From: Entrophospora sp. SA101
Taxonomy: Eukaryota > Glomeromycota > Glomeromycetes > Entrophosporales > Entrophosporaceae
NCBI GenBank assembly: GCA_958430865.1
Contig: CAUDNR010001890.1
Location: 37,932-101,931 of the forward strand
Length of the DNA stretch: 64,000 bases
Direction: 5' to 3'
Every line of letters starts with the position of its first letter. The first letter of the stretch is position 1. The notes under the pieces were generated by a model. The model did not search any database. It was not told where the DNA came from and was given only the letters and a program-made list of their open reading frames with translations. The position numbers and the translations under genes were made by a program. Shown here in pieces: positions 44,149 to 58,562 of the stretch.

Positions 44149-44475
44149 ATGCAAGCGCGCTCTAAGAACTCTGTTTTTTTTGTTCAACACCATTCCGAGG
44201 AGCAAATCAGGTTGGCAATACAAAAAAGAAAAGACCAAGCATGGAGAAGGTTAGCCACGAAAAACAAGGTTGCCCAGACAGCTGGCTATAATTTGCCAAC
44301 CCATAAAGAAAAGAGAAGCATTGAGGAGTTATTGAAAAAGCATGGAAAGTTTGCTTATTTGACCAGCAAACCTTTGGGTAGATATTACCTGTCTACTTTG
44401 GATTTAGATTTGCGAAAGGTTGAATTTCCAGAGAAGTTGGTGCAAAAAACCACCAAAATTGATTTTTTTGGATAA
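44149..44475 (+). CDS. Hypothetical protein of 108 residues
   Basis: The frame starts at an ATG preceded directly by TAG and ends at a TAA. It is basic and mostly helical in look: HHSEEQIRLAIQKRKDQAW, then KVAQTAGYNLPTHKEKRSIE, ELLKKHGKFAYLTSKPLGRY, and VEFPEKLVQKTTKIDFFG. Composition and codon mix are protein-like, without low complexity, and GC is above the surroundings. It has no signal peptide, membrane segment or known motif that I recognise. It could be a last exon of a gene that starts before it. It sits between the scaffold gap and the duplication edge, in a 1.3 kb stretch with no counterpart in copy 1. Confidence 0.4.
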   Translation: MQARSKNSVFFVQHHSEEQIRLAIQKRKDQAWRRLATKNKVAQTAGYNLPTHKEKRSIEELLKKHGKFAYLTSKPLGRYYLSTLDLDLRKVEFPEKLVQKTTKIDFFG

Positions 44476-44862
44476 TAATAAATTATAACAATACTCGTTG
44501 AAACAAGGTTTGAATTAGTAATTGAATATAAACAGATAATTGTGTCATAATGGAAATAGGTTTGGTGTTGAATGCCAATGAAGTGAAAAGAAAACCTTCC
44601 CCAGTTCTGCTGTTTTCATAACATAACCTTTATACATGCTGCCCAAATCCCAAACTACTTTGTACACACATAGCATTCTGTCTCCCAACCAATAAGTGCT
44701 TAAAGTAATCGACAACCCTTTGTTGCACTATATGCTTCTTTTATTAATGTTAATGGAAAAACTTAAAAATCAGGATGTTGGTTGTATTTCATACAAATAC
44801 AGCTATTGAAAAAATTATTGCACAATGTTGTATATATAAATTTAGAACTATATTTTATAAGG
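44476..44862. other. Intergenic DNA before the duplication edge
   Basis: No gene or element end was recognised. The sequence changes abruptly to the repeated block at 44863. Confidence 0.5.
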
Positions 44863-45981
44863 TTTCGCAGATCACTAATTGAAATTTTCCGAAACCCATA
44901 CTTCATTCCTAAAAAACTACTATTTATACGAATTTATAAATTACATTTGCAAATGTAATAAATAGTAAGAAACCCAAAGTTCTAATATACAAATTTTCAA
45001 ATGGACTTTCCTATAAAATATTTTATCTTTATATGGAGGGACCGCTGGATTCTTGCCTAAAATTGCTATATAAAACTTAAGATTCAAGTATAATATTTAA
45101 TTATTTATTCAAGAAAAAAAAATATAAATAAGCGTTTGTAATTAGTTTTATTCAAAAAAAAAAGAAATATAAATAGATGTTTGGTTACTTTGAAAAGTTT
45201 AAATTTCACGTGAGGGACGGTTATATTCCAAAAATTCTAAAAATTATTATTATTAATATTGTTTATTATCGCCACAAAATTATACTAGCGATCGGCAAAA
45301 TTTTGCAGTAAACAAATAGAATTATTGAAATTTAAATTTGATGCTAGTTATATGTAATTAATGTCATAAATAAATACAATTCATTTTCACTTTAACACAT
45401 CTTTCCTTCTAAAAAAAATTAATACCAAAACAATCAAAATAATTGTTAGTTTTCTGATTTTTTTGTTTTTTTCCGTTTTAAGGTTAGTATTGATGCGGTG
45501 CGAACGTAAAATTTTTCCGCGTTGCCCAGCCTACACTGTGCAAGGTGTGATGAAGATTTTTATTTATACGGTCTACTTTAATTTACGCAAGCAAAATTCT
45601 GCTGAATCATATACACTGACTATATTAATATTTAATTAGTAAATTTATAAAATCAAGTTTATTCGGATCTTTATTTTTTTCTCCTTATCATAATTATATA
45701 AACATCCTCAAATTCTCTTTTTTTTTAAAAAAAAATCAAATATGAAAAAATAATTCCTTCTAAAAAAATTCTAAAAAATTAATCCTTTAAATATAAACAA
45801 TACACTTTGATTAAGTTGAATGGAAATTAAAATAATACGAAAATTAGCTACTAAATCATGATGGTGAGCAGAAAAGACTCTGAAAACATTGATTTAATAA
45901 AAAATCAAAGAAAAATCGCTAATTTTTCGCTCATATAATTACAATTGCTTTTTTTCGATAATAAATAAAAATCAGTCTCTT

Positions 45982-46281
45982 TCCACCACTGCGAAATTAT
46001 CTAGTGGCAAAATTATTACTATTTGCGTACCTGAACTTAAAAATGCACAATTACTTCTTGAAAATAACACAAATTCAGGGCTACCAGGTCCTCAATTACT
46101 TTTCTATCTTGCCTTGTTAAATGAGCTCACACAACAAATTCCTGATTTTAAGATTAGTAATGCAGAATTGGCAAAAGTTTTTACTAATTCTTGGAGGAAT
46201 TCCAGCATTGAATACACAAACGAATTTATTATCCTAGCAGACTTAACTAAATATCCAACTCGAAAGTTGGAAATTAGTTAA
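45982..46281 (+). pseudogene. HMG-box-like protein, decayed (module A, copy 2)
   Basis: This is the counterpart of 2598-2897, with the same missing start and the same 10-base loss before the hairpin (46254-46271). The truncated fragment and its 11-bp hairpin follow at 46424-46536. Confidence 0.6.
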
Positions 46282-46858
46282 GTAATCAATTTATAATTTT
46301 TTTGATTAGATAACACAACCAACAAATAACCAATAATATCTGAAACACACAATCAAAAAAACAACATTTCGAAAAATAAGATTCAGATTTACAGCTCCTA
46401 AATTACTTTTTTATCATTAATAATGTGGAATTTTTACCAATCCTTGGAGGAATTCCAGCACTGAATATACAAATGAATTTATTATTCTGACAGACAACGT
46501 GAACTTGATTAAATATCCAACTCAAAGTTGGATATTGGTTATGAATTAATTTTGCAAAATATATTTACAATTTTTTTTGGGAATCGTTATTATTAAAATC
46601 AGTTACAATGTAAATTTATTTCGGAAAATAAATTTTTTATCAAGACTATTATTTTAAATTGATAATATCGTAACATATTTTTTTATTAATTCAACATTTT
46701 TTGTTAGTTATTTTTTATAATATTTTAATAAGTTTCATTTATAGACTTATAGATTAGATTTACTTTATTTATAATATAATAAAACAAAAGATTGGCATCC
46801 TTCAAAAAAAATAATGTCTCCAATATATTGTTGGCAAATGATCATGTAATTTAATAAC

Positions 46859-48091
46859 CAGTGTTTGCAACTGGACTAAGTCCTGTTTTTTTATTCATTG
46901 GACCAACTGGACTGGTCCAATCCAGTCCAATCCAGCCCAATCAATTACAATCAAAAATACTTATGATATTAAAATTATTTATTTTTTATAGCAATGAAAT
47001 TTTCATGAAAATTAAAATACATTACTGTAATATGGTAGTTGTAAATCTACAATGAACAAATTGCACAGTTCCCATTTTGCATTATTATCCCTTTGTGGGT
47101 GTATATTATTGGAAGCATCAGTAATTAAATTTTTATTGATTCTATCATTTGTAATTGCTTCATTTTCATGAAAAGCCATATTTTCAGCTTCTAACATTTT
47201 GTTTCATAAAGACAATATTGATTCAAAATTACAACCTTTACTATTATTAGATTTTCATCTTAATCTCAAAGTCTTCAAAATCACATTCATTGTGATTCAA
47301 ATTTTCTTCATCAGTTTCAGTTGAATTAACTTCATTTTGGTCTAAATTTTGAGCATTATTAGAATGATTAATAATCTCAAGTTTTTATTTCTGTATACTT
47401 GGCTCAAATTTAAGCCATTGTAATATAGCCTTATTATATTATAATAAAAAAATTATTGATTAAAATTTTACTTTTTAAAAATGTTACTATAATATCAAGA
47501 AAGACATGAAATATATTTCTATGCGGAGAATACAAAAATCCAAAGCTTTTCTATTGATGCTGAATTAATACATGTGCTAAAAATTCTTTAGCAACATAAC
47601 CTAACTCGGTTGTTTTAATTGAGCACCAATTCCAAGGTTCCAAATTTTGTAGAAAAATTTACACAAGAAGAAAGAGACTGAAAGGAGATTGAGAAGTATC
47701 AGTTGAAAGATAAATCATCATTATAATATTGCAATCCTTCATTAACATCTTGATTAACATCTTTGTTTGAAATTATTAGTGGAAATGCTTTTATAATTAA
47801 TTTTAAAAAATTGTACAAAAAACATATTGTTCTGTTTTCTTTTTTTGTTTAAATTTTTTGTTTGCCAGGCTTTTGTAGTTTCGTTATCCATTTCATTTAA
47901 AACCAATATGTATTTTGTTAATCAATTCTTTCCCGTTTTTAACAAAACAATAATGGATATAATTTAATAATAGTAAAAAGTCAATTGAGACCAAAACAAG
48001 TAATTTTAATGATGATGATAATACAAAATTTTTTTGAATCAGTGGTGATTGGACCTGGGACTAGACTGTTCCAGTCCAATTACCAACACTG
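46859..48091 (-). mobile_element. Decayed hAT element, copy 2
   Basis: Counterpart of 3475-4707 with the same inverted termini and the same dead transposase remnants. Confidence 0.55.
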
Positions 48092-49612
48092 CGAGTTAAC
48101 ATAGTAAATTTGTTAAACTTGTACTGATTTACAGACAGTATTAGTATCGTCACCAATTATTATTTGGGAGAGTGTAATAATTAACAATAACAATAATTAT
48201 TATGTGAATCGGTTATTACTAACTACGAGTTTCATTGATGGATAATTTTATTTAGTTATTTATAAAGAAATTTTTTATTGAGTCGAAACTAATTTGTTGT
48301 TGATTTATCTCTAAGCCAATATAGTTGTTAAACCTCATTACAAATTTAAATCACATCGAATTTGAACTGCTTATATATCATTAATTCAATTATAGGTGCT
48401 CTTGTCACACACTTGCGTCTCCAATACTATTCCGTGCTTGTATAATCGCGCTTTTGTGATAAATAAAGTTAATTCGCAATTCACCAAAAACGGAAAGAAT
48501 TAAATAATGCAGATCGATGCAAAATTACAATCAAATACAAAAACCTCATTCACATTTATGCATAATAAAAGACATTTATGCTAATTTTTTACCAGTAAAG
48601 TATGAATTTAAAACCGGCTCGGGATTATAGGTAAAATTGCAATATTCGAAACATTCAACTAAAAAATTCACTTGGAGAAATGTAATTAAAGATTTTTATT
48701 CGTTACTAGAATACCTACTAATCCAATTTTCAATAGTTTTCAACTTTGAGATATCATTTACTTCCAACTCACCTGTTTTACATTAATTTGGAGATCTTTA
48801 TATCGTTCATATTTATTTATGTCACCACTATTATCAGAACAACCGTCGAGTGCTTGGAAACTCTTAACACGTTGTTTACCGTGTCATAATATCATTGAAG
48901 TTAACTCTCTAAAGACATCGTCGTTTCTACAAAGTGTAGTTCTGCTGATTGTTCCCTCGGTGGAAGTTATTTGTTTAATAATTGAAACAAAAATAGAACA
49001 CATATTTTTTTAATTATTATTTTTAATTATTAATTATTATTCGTTTTTTATTGATTTACGATTTATCACCACTTTACCGCTGTTTTTTATATTTCAAAAA
49101 GGCATGTTTGTTTACAATTTTAAAATAAATGAATCACTTTTTCGAATTATTACTATTACATTTTCAAAAACATGCATGCCATGGTCGTTTTTAATTAATT
49201 GATTAATTTAACATGTTTATATTACCAATATTTTCTAAAATGATAATAAAATAAAAAATTTATTAAATGCAATAACAATATAACAACAACAATGTCATCA
49301 GTTCAATACCATTTTTTTCTTTATCCTTTTTTTATGTAAGAGATAATTTTTTATCTGACTTTTTTTTCTTGCATGATAATCAACTTTTATAAACCTTTTC
49401 ATATTTTTAGAATATTCACTCTCATATATCGAAGAAAAATCGCAAATCACTTATTGTAACCGTTGGTTGTCAAATGTTTAGATGTTCTAAATTCGGATTT
49501 TTTCATCCTTTCTTGTTTCAAATTTTTCTCTTCTCATAATCTTCAACTTTATTTCATCAACAATTGGTGATGATGATATATTTGAATCTATTAAATATAA
49601 ATAAATTATATA

Positions 49613-49744
49613 TACACACCCTAGACAAAAGTTTTCGGGCACCTGTTTTTACCGATTGTGCAAAACTACACATAATAACTATTCATAAAATTTTATTAAA
49701 TTGTAACTTAGGTTTTGGTGAATATATGTGTAAAGTTTGGTATT
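49613..49744. mobile_element. Solo Tc1-like terminus, copy 2
   Basis: Counterpart of 6229-6360. Confidence 0.45.
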
Positions 49745-49863
49745 CTTAAAAGAGAATTGAGCATCAAAAAAATGTTATTTAAATATACCATAATTGCAAC
49801 ATTTTCTTAATTAATTGTGACAGTGTTTCAATTAATTATAACGCTTGCTTCATTAATTGTGAC

Positions 49864-49994
49864 CAGGGCTGGAAATATGGTCTGAAAAAAAACGGAAGTT
49901 TCTCCTGAATGCTAAAAATTTTCCGGAAGTTAAAAATTTTAAAAGGAAAATCGGATTTTTAAACTACTAGTCATTAGTACTGTTTCCAGCCCTG
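49864..49994. mobile_element. hAT-type MITE with 8-bp duplication, copy 2
   Basis: Counterpart of 6480-6610. The ATTGTGAC target duplication is also present here (49856-49863 and 49995-50002), so the MITE was in place before the large duplication. The split tandem repeat surrounds it at 49808-50050. Confidence 0.85.
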
Positions 49995-50563
49995 ATTGTG
50001 ACATTTGCTTCGATTAATTATGACGTTTGCTTTACTAATTGTGACATAAAATTGTGGCGTAACACAATTTTGCTTTAAAATATTGTAGTAACATTTACTT
50101 AACCTTTTCAAGGCAATAATAGTAATAAATATATAATTTTAATCCTCCCTCTTATTACAAATCTATGATATCATAAATATTATAACTTATTTAATCTCAT
50201 TAGGAAACTGATAAATCCCAATGACATTACTAAATCAAAAAAAAAAAATCCCCAATGTTAAACTATATATTGTTTTACTGTTAATTATTGTCTAACGTGA
50301 TTGGTTTTGAAAGAAAAATGATTACGGGCAACGTTAATATGTCATTGGATTTGTCAGTTTCCTACCTCGGTTAATATAAATTATTGCACGTGACCAAACC
50401 TCATTCATAATTATAACAACATTTTTTAGATTATGCACTTGAAAAAAAGAGCTAGTAAACTTTTTTATTCCGGTAATTAATATAAAAGGCTCATTTTTTT
50501 TTTCTTCTAAATATTTTTTTTAAAAATCCATCAAAAAACAATACAAAAAATAAACTATAAAAA

Positions 50564-50893
50564 ATGTTAATAGAAAATAAAATAGTCATTAATTCTCCGC
50601 TCACATTTAATTATTATACCACTGCCAATTTATCTAATGGCAAAGTCATTACAATCCGCATACCTAATCTTGAAAATGCAAAATTACTTCTTGAAAACAA
50701 CACAAATTCAGGGTTACCAGGCCCTCAATTAATATTCTATCTTGCCTTATTAAATGAACTCGCACAACAAACTCCTGATTTTAAGATTAGTAATGCGGAA
50801 TTGGCAAAAATTTTTACTAATTCCTGGAGGAATTCCAGTATTGAATACACAAACGAATTTATTATCCTAGCGGATAAACTTGGACTTAACTAA
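50564..50893 (+). CDS. Short HMG-box-like protein (module B, copy 2)
   Basis: The 109-residue product is identical to that of 7180-7509, with the same A-rich leader and the same stop-proximal hairpin at 50897-50914. The C-terminal fragment at 51078-51194 and the palindrome at 51625-51651 follow as in copy 1. If both copies are real, the gene has two identical loci 43 kb apart. Confidence 0.6.
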   Translation: MLIENKIVINSPLTFNYYTTANLSNGKVITIRIPNLENAKLLLENNTNSGLPGPQLIFYLALLNELAQQTPDFKISNAELAKIFTNSWRNSSIEYTNEFIILADKLGLN

Positions 50894-52382
50894 ATATCCA
50901 ACTCGAAAGTTGGAAATTAGTTAAGCAATTAAGTTTTTGGCAATCGTTTAAGTTCGCAAACACAAACATTTTTTTAACCATTTAATTGCGACTTTAATTT
51001 TAAAATTTTTAATTATGAACAATTTTATAATTCTTTCTTTATTAAAACCATTATTTTTAATCGCACAATAAATTCATAGTTTTGGTTTTAATAATGAGGA
51101 ATTGGCAAAAGTTTTTACAAACACTCGGAGGGATCCCAGCCTTGAATACACTGACGAATTTATTATTTTGGCAGATAAACTTGGACTCAATTAACTACAA
51201 CTCGAAGTCAAGTAATTATTTAGCAAAGTGGATGATAAATATATAATGTTTTAAACATACACGAACAAGATTTCGAGCTCTTCAATTATTTTTCTTGTTA
51301 GGTGCTCCTAATTTTGGAGGAATTATACACAAACGAATTTATTATTTATCCGAGTTCGGTTAAGCAATTATTTTTTTTGGCAAAAAAATTTTTTTTTCCT
51401 CGGTAATCGTTAAATTCGCAAACACAAACTCTCTTACTCTAATTTTAAGATATTTAACTATGAATAGCTTTTTTATTAAAATTATTATAATGATATAACA
51501 ATAATATTTTTTATTAATTTAATCTTTTATTAATTATTTTTTTTATTAAACATTTTATTTTAATGTAAACATTGTTTTAGTTTATTTATAATAATAACAA
51601 TAATGGTCTTAAATATAGACAATGTTGGTAAATGACCACGTAATTTGCCAACATTGCTTGAATAAACAAAATGGAATGAATGAATAAATTTTTGTATATT
51701 TTTTATGCAATTTGTTCATTGCATTCTACAGTTTCTTCATCTGCTCCTACCTATCATCATTATCATTTTCCGACTTCTCTATTTTTTTTCCTACTTTTCT
51801 TTCTACTTTTCTTTCTAATCCTTCTTTTTCACCAACATAATCTTTCACTTCCTCAACTTTTCCATTTCTCCTCCAACTTTACTTTCACCTCTTTGTGCTC
51901 TCATTTGCTTTTTTTAATTGTTCCAATTGTTGACATTTTTTGAAGTATAAAAAATTTATTTGTTTATTTTAATATTTTATATCTTTAATTACATCCTGAT
52001 TGTGTTGAAATGGTTATTATAAAACAAAACATGAAATTTGACGTTTTTAAATGTAATTAAAATATTAATATCCATATGCCAATTGCTATTGTTGCTAATT
52101 GACAGGATTATAATAAGTCTATGATAATAAAACATCGTGTAATAACACATCCCTCTCTCTCTGTCTGTGTGTGTGTGTTTAAGTAATACATCTATGTTTA
52201 TCCCAAATATCATACACTTCATATACTGTGTACACTTCTTACTTTTTTATCATTTAAATGGTTGTTTAAATTACCAGTTCATAATGGAAATTCAGTCAAA
52301 ATGAATAGTCATGTTGTAATTCATTATTAGTTTGATCAATTACCTTCAATAATGTCAGTCATATCTACGTTGTACTAATCCT

Positions 52383-53754
52383 TTAAATATCATTAGCTTG
52401 CATTGAGAATGAAGGTTCTGTTGAATTTAATAAACCATCACCTTGTGGTTCATTATTGGTTTGATCTATTAGATTATCGACATCTTCAATGGTGTTGGTT
52501 ATATTGTCCAAATCTTGCATAACTTGATGAATATGAAGAAAAGAGATCTGGCTTTCCTTGTCAGTATGCTTTATAAAAATAAAATTTAATTAATTTTAAT
52601 ATTGGTATAATTTATTAAGCAGTGTTGCTATTTAAAAAAACATTACTTGAGATTGTCCATTGAAAAGATCATAGGAAATGGTTATATAATTCTTTTTATT
52701 ATTACCTATATATATTTCTGCATATTTTCTTGGAGTTTTGATTATTGTTTCATGTTTTTCCTGATATTATCCCATGCATAATATCATTGAATTTGATTGA
52801 CTTATCTTCAAATGGGGTATGAATGAACACTTGAAATTCCCCATAAAAGCATTCCAATATTGATTTTTCATTGCAGCTATAATTTTCAGCATTATCCAAA
52901 TATTTAGGATCTGAGGGTCATATTATTATTGTATCTAATCTTTTAAAAGCTTCTATTTGACAACTTAATAAGGATTTTGAGATTCCAAAATCACAATTTT
53001 AATATTCCATTATGAATGGGAATATTTTAGAAATATTAATGTTGGTTATTACTATTAAAATGTAAAAATAATCAAACATAAATAAGTAATGTTTATACAT
53101 ACCAGATCTCTATGTGCTATTTTATTTTGATGCAAATGACTTACAGCACTTACAAATTTAATTTAGTATTCCAACCCATTGTATTAAGTTTGATTTTAAA
53201 TGTTCACATAAATTACCGTTATTTGGATACTCTAATACAAACATGTAACTTTTTTTATGTTCTTCATTAATGATATGTAAAAAAAAAAAATAATAAGTAT
53301 AATAAATATATTTAATTTAATAATGAAAGGTCAACAACATATTTTCTTTTGTTATGCCATGAAATCCTAATATATTACTGTGAAGTTTTGCTTTACAATG
53401 TTGTTTTGCCTTTATAGAAAATCAATTATAAAAGTTTTTGTTAGTATATAATAAACTTATTAGATAAAAAAAAGTTATTTACCTCATTTAGAGGTTGTTC
53501 AAAAGTATATTTTTGGTCAATATTAATCCCATAAATCCTTGAAAATTTTTTAAAGGTGCATGAGAAGTTGTGCCAAATGATCTAACATTAATAAATTCAA
53601 TATTTGAAGGAATTATAACCATAAAATAATACATTCCCTTTTAAGTTGATTTTTCCTTTCTAAAATGGCAATTCTAATGATTTTAATGATAATTTGAAGC
53701 TTATTGTTCTTTTTGGTTTTTTTCTTTTGTTGTAATCTCTTCTACCTCCTCCAT
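52383..53754 (-). pseudogene. TKL protein kinase, decayed, copy 2
   Basis: Counterpart of 8999-10370, carrying the same stops and frame changes, so the gene was already dead when duplicated. Confidence 0.6.
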
Positions 53755-53954
53755 TTTGCCTTATCATTTGAACGACTGTGTAAAATAGTCTTTCAATAAG
53801 TATCGGCTGCAGCTTTTATAAATAATTTATTATTAACAAATATAACGACATATAAAATTTAACATGTAAGCCCATTAAGTCGGATGCAACGATCAATTGT
53901 TTAAAATAAATAAGTGACCGACCTATCAAGTTTACATGTGCGTAGGGTTTGAAA

Positions 53955-54121
53955 TAGTGTTGGTTTCCAAAACTAGAGAGTTTCGAAAACCAAAAGGTTT
54001 CACCATAAGTTGAAACTAGCCTTGATTTTTGACTATTGACTTTTGATTTAGTTTTGACATGTAATTTTTAATTTTAGTTTTGACTTTCATCTCTTCAAAA
54101 TAGTTTTGGCGACCAACACTA
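53955..54121. mobile_element. MITE with GTTTGAAA target duplication, copy 2
   Basis: Counterpart of 10571-10737. The smaller ACATGTAAG-family MITE lies just before at 53862-53939. Confidence 0.85.
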
Positions 54122-54647
54122 GTTTGAAAGAAGGGCCAAAAAAACAAAATCGGCTGATATGGTAATTACATATTTTCCCATCACTATCCTTGTCCAAAGT
54201 TGGTGCATGATGTTAATATATTGCCTGAAATGTTTGACTATATAAAAACAATCAATATATGTATAGGAAATCAATCATCCGTCACGTCACTAAAATTTAT
54301 TATTTGGTGATCAGCAAGTATCACAAGTACCTGATTTGATTGGCTAAATTAATTTCGTCAAAAAGATCCTTGACGATAAATATGAATTTCGTCATGTACA
54401 ATTTCGTCAATTGAATAAATTCAGCAATTTAGTCAACCATTATTAATGCCCATAGAGCACATGATGCAAAGTCATGGGTCATAGTTCGATTGTAAATATC
54501 CTTTCATGGGGTTATATCAGTTTAACATCCCACATCATTTTATTATTTTTAAAAATTCGAAGTTAAAAAATAAGAAATTATGTTTAAAAAAGATAAAAAT
54601 TTAGATTTTTTATCTATTATATATTAATATTAAAATAGTTATAATAA

Positions 54648-55234
54648 TTAAAAAAAAAAATAATAAAAAATAAAAGAATGAAGAAGTATTTTCGGAGGGT
54701 GGTTAGGAAATGTGTGAATTGTCGTCGAGTTTGTTGTTGTTGTTGTAAATGTCGGATTTGTAGTTGGTGTAATGGTGTTGTAACCTGTTCCAATGTAGAT
54801 ATTAACCAATAAAATTCGTGTGTATGACACTATAATTGAATTTCATTGGTTAAATTTATTGGAACCACATTTGGAATGTTCCGATTCCAATTGGAATTTA
54901 TTAGAATGCTCCAATGAAATTTTATTGGAACCATAAATGGCACAACACCGCCTGTAATGACCGTATTTGATTTTGTTGAAAATTACTTGATCTCGAAGTG
55001 GTGATTGTCGTGGTTGTCGTGATCTCCTAGCTACAGTTGTAGGACTAGGAGTTGGGTCGGAATAGAAGTAGAAGTAGAAGTAGGATTAGGAGGTGTAAGA
55101 GTATTAGGAGTAGGAGGAGGAGTATGTGTAGGTGTAGGTGTCGGTAAAGGAATGTACGGTTGATGCATTAAAAATGCCAACGAATTGTAATTGTTGTTAT
55201 TAATGTTGTTATTGTTGTTGTTATTATTATTCAT
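54648..55234 (-). pseudogene. Low-complexity Asn/Pro protein, decayed, copy 2
   Basis: Counterpart of 11264-11850, with the same insertion. Confidence 0.4.
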
Positions 55235-58200
55235 TTTGTTAAATATTATAAATTTTAATAACTTTTTATCTTTTAAAATTTTTTTTAAATTTTGATAAAA
55301 TGTTAATATTAGATTAAAAAATTTACAAGTTTAAATATTAAATTAAAATGAACTTTCCCTAAAAAAAAAAACCTGAAAAAACTGTTTAATGATTGAATTT
55401 TACTACTAAAATCCACTAATTACTGTTTTCTTTGTGACAGATATGGTAAAAGACTCATTTTTAAATAATTTGTTTAACAGAATAAATTACGTTTTATTAT
55501 TATGTCGAGTGAGATTTTTCTATTACCAAATAAAGATATATTAAACAATTTAAATTTTACATTATTATTATTTTGATTGTTTATAGTGTTTATTTCAAGA
55601 TTAATTAAACATTTTTTTTATCTAGTCCAATAACACGAGTGACAAAGATTTTGTTACTGTTGGTAATTAGTATTAATGTATTTTGCTTAAATATATAGAA
55701 TATTTTAATACTAACTAAACGATATCTCCAATAATAAATTAATAAATAATAATCAATGCATTTTTACATATAATCAATAAATAATTATACTTCTACAACA
55801 TCCATACGAACAAGTTGTTAGTTATAATTACCATCTTCTCAAATATTTGTGAACGTTGATTATATATAAGTTAATTGACATTCACGAACTCCTATCTAAA
55901 AAAAATTTTCCTTCTGCCCTCTGCAAAATTTCATTTTCCTCAAACAAAGAATATAGTCAGTTATTATCTTTATTATTATCAATATATGTTATATGAATTC
56001 AATATTACCCATATTAATAAAGATTGAATTACACAATACGTAATAATGACACGAATCATTTTTACGATCAGATCTATTTAATATTAATTCGGTTAATGAA
56101 TTTAATTATATGAATTAATAAATAATAAATAATATTGCCATATTAATCTAAGATTGAGTTACACAATGCATAGTATTCGGGTTAATAGTAAACCTAATTT
56201 TATAAACTACAGTAAATATAATTAAAATTAATAAATAATCAAAAGATGTAATTCAAATATCAATATATTATTATATGTAGTGTTTGTGATGGAATAATTG
56301 ATTAATTAATCGTTTTGATCTTTTATGTAGAAATATGAAAAAATAATTCATTCTAAAAAAAAATTAAACCCTTTTGATTATAGTGAAAACAAAGACTGAT
56401 TGCGCAGTATTTATTACTATTGCACAATAAATAAATAAGCAATGATATTAATTATTAAAATTTATTTCCAAACCATCCGATATCTCTATTATGTTAAAAA
56501 CATTTTATCTTTACAAAATAATTACGTTGACTAGATGACTCGCCATTCGTTATCGCATAATGGATATTAATTATTAAAATCTATCTCCAAATCATGCCTT
56601 AGAATAGCTACACACTATCTATTACTATTATAATAAATAACAACCACATAGATATTTCGTCATGAAACAATTGATCATATATAATTTTATTTTTATTTTT
56701 AGTTTTTTTTTTTTTTTTTGCGAAAGATTGTTTGTTAGTTTTATTTATTTAGAATTTATTTTATACATATTTTTAAAATACATAGTAATAGATAAATAAT
56801 GTATAAATATCGTGATCAATCCAATCTTTGCCCAACATAGTGGAAATTTGAAATGTTACATTAATTTTTTATATTGTGCAATGTAACTTTACAATACACG
56901 GCAAACATTCTAATATCTAGCCTTATGTTATAGATTATATAGATTAGATTAATATCATGTAAATTACACAAGCTTGGTCAAATTACCTCAGGTAATAATA
57001 ATTGTGGTGAACTTTTTAATCACGAAAGATTTTGAATGGATTAATTAATAAATAATGATAATTTTTTTATTACCAAAATATGCTAATCAACTATTGATCT
57101 ATTTCATCTGATTTTTGGATAAACTAATTTGCATTCAATTTCTGTTCAAGTAATGTTAGTTGACATGCAGAATTCTAAACCACTTGTTTGGCAATTTTCA
57201 TATGCCACGATTAGTAATTACGATTTTAATGATGCTCTCAGTAAATCTCTTCATAGCAAAAAATAGAAGAATGGAAGTAAATGTTAATAATATCGAAATT
57301 ATACACTGAAAAATATTGCTTATAAATTTGGCCAGGCGTTAACATATTAATATCAGTATTACTTAATTTAATACTAATATGTTACTGTGAAATTTTACTT
57401 TACAATATTGTTTTGTCTTTATAAAAAATCAATTATAAATGTTTTGTTAGTGTATAATAAACTTGTTAGATAAAAAAATTATTTGCTTTATTGAGAAATA
57501 TATTTTTGGTCGATATTAATCCTACAAATCCTTAAGAATTTTTTAAAGATGTGTGAGAAATTGTGCCAAATGATTCATCATCAAAAAATTCAATATTCCG
57601 AAAAAATTATAATCATAATCATGGAATAAATACATTCACTTTAAGTTAATTTTTCCTTCTCTAAAATAGATTCTGCATTTATTTTTTTAATGGTAATTCT
57701 AATGATTTTAACGGTAATTTGAAACTTATTATTCTTTTTTGTTTTTTTCTTTGTTGTAATCTCTTCCCCTTCTCCACTTTGCCTTATCATTTGAACAACT
57801 ATGTAAAGTGGTCTTTCTACATTTATGAATGTTTTTGTTGACCTTCAATAAATTTCTGCTGCAGCTTTTATAAATAATTTAATATTAACAAATATAATAA
57901 CACATTATAAAATTTGAAAAATAATCGGGAAAATAGTATTCGTGTTATTACTCGTGCAATAGTGAATTGGTAGCGAGTTCGATGTCCATTGGGCACACGA
58001 TGCGAAGACATGGGTCCAGGTCGATCGTAAAGATCCTTTCATGAGTTGTGCGAGTCTAACTTAACTAAGTCCCCCCACAATCATGCATGATTATTTTTAA
58101 AAAATTCGATGTATATATAATACACTCATGGTGAATCTCAATTTAGTGTAATGAAGTAAAAAATAAGAAATTATGTTGTTTAAAAGCGAGAGAAAAAACT

Positions 58201-58253
58201 TGGATTTTTTATTTATTTGTTATTATTATATATTATAATTATAAAAATTAAAA

Positions 58254-58309
58254 TTAAAAAAAAAACAAGAGAATGAAAAAATAGGTCATAAATTGAGTGG
58301 ATTGTCGTA

Positions 58310-58344
<35 letters not shown>

Positions 58345-58562
58345 AGGTGGTGTAATTGTAGTTGTTGTAGTTGGCTTAATTGCTGTAAAGACCGAATTTC
58401 ATATTGGTGTAAATTAAGTTGTCTTCTAATTGGTGGTTGTCATGGTCGTCTAACTACAGTTGTGGGAGTAGGAGTTGGGAAAAGTTGAGGTGGTTGTGAT
58501 AAAGGAATGAATTGTTGATGCATTAAAAATGCTAACGAATTGTAGTTGTTGTTATTATTCAT
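58254..58562 (-). pseudogene. Low-complexity poly-Gln protein, decayed, copy 2
   Basis: Counterpart of 14870-15178, with the same TGA. The tRNA-like segment that precedes it lies at 57960-58034. Confidence 0.45.
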
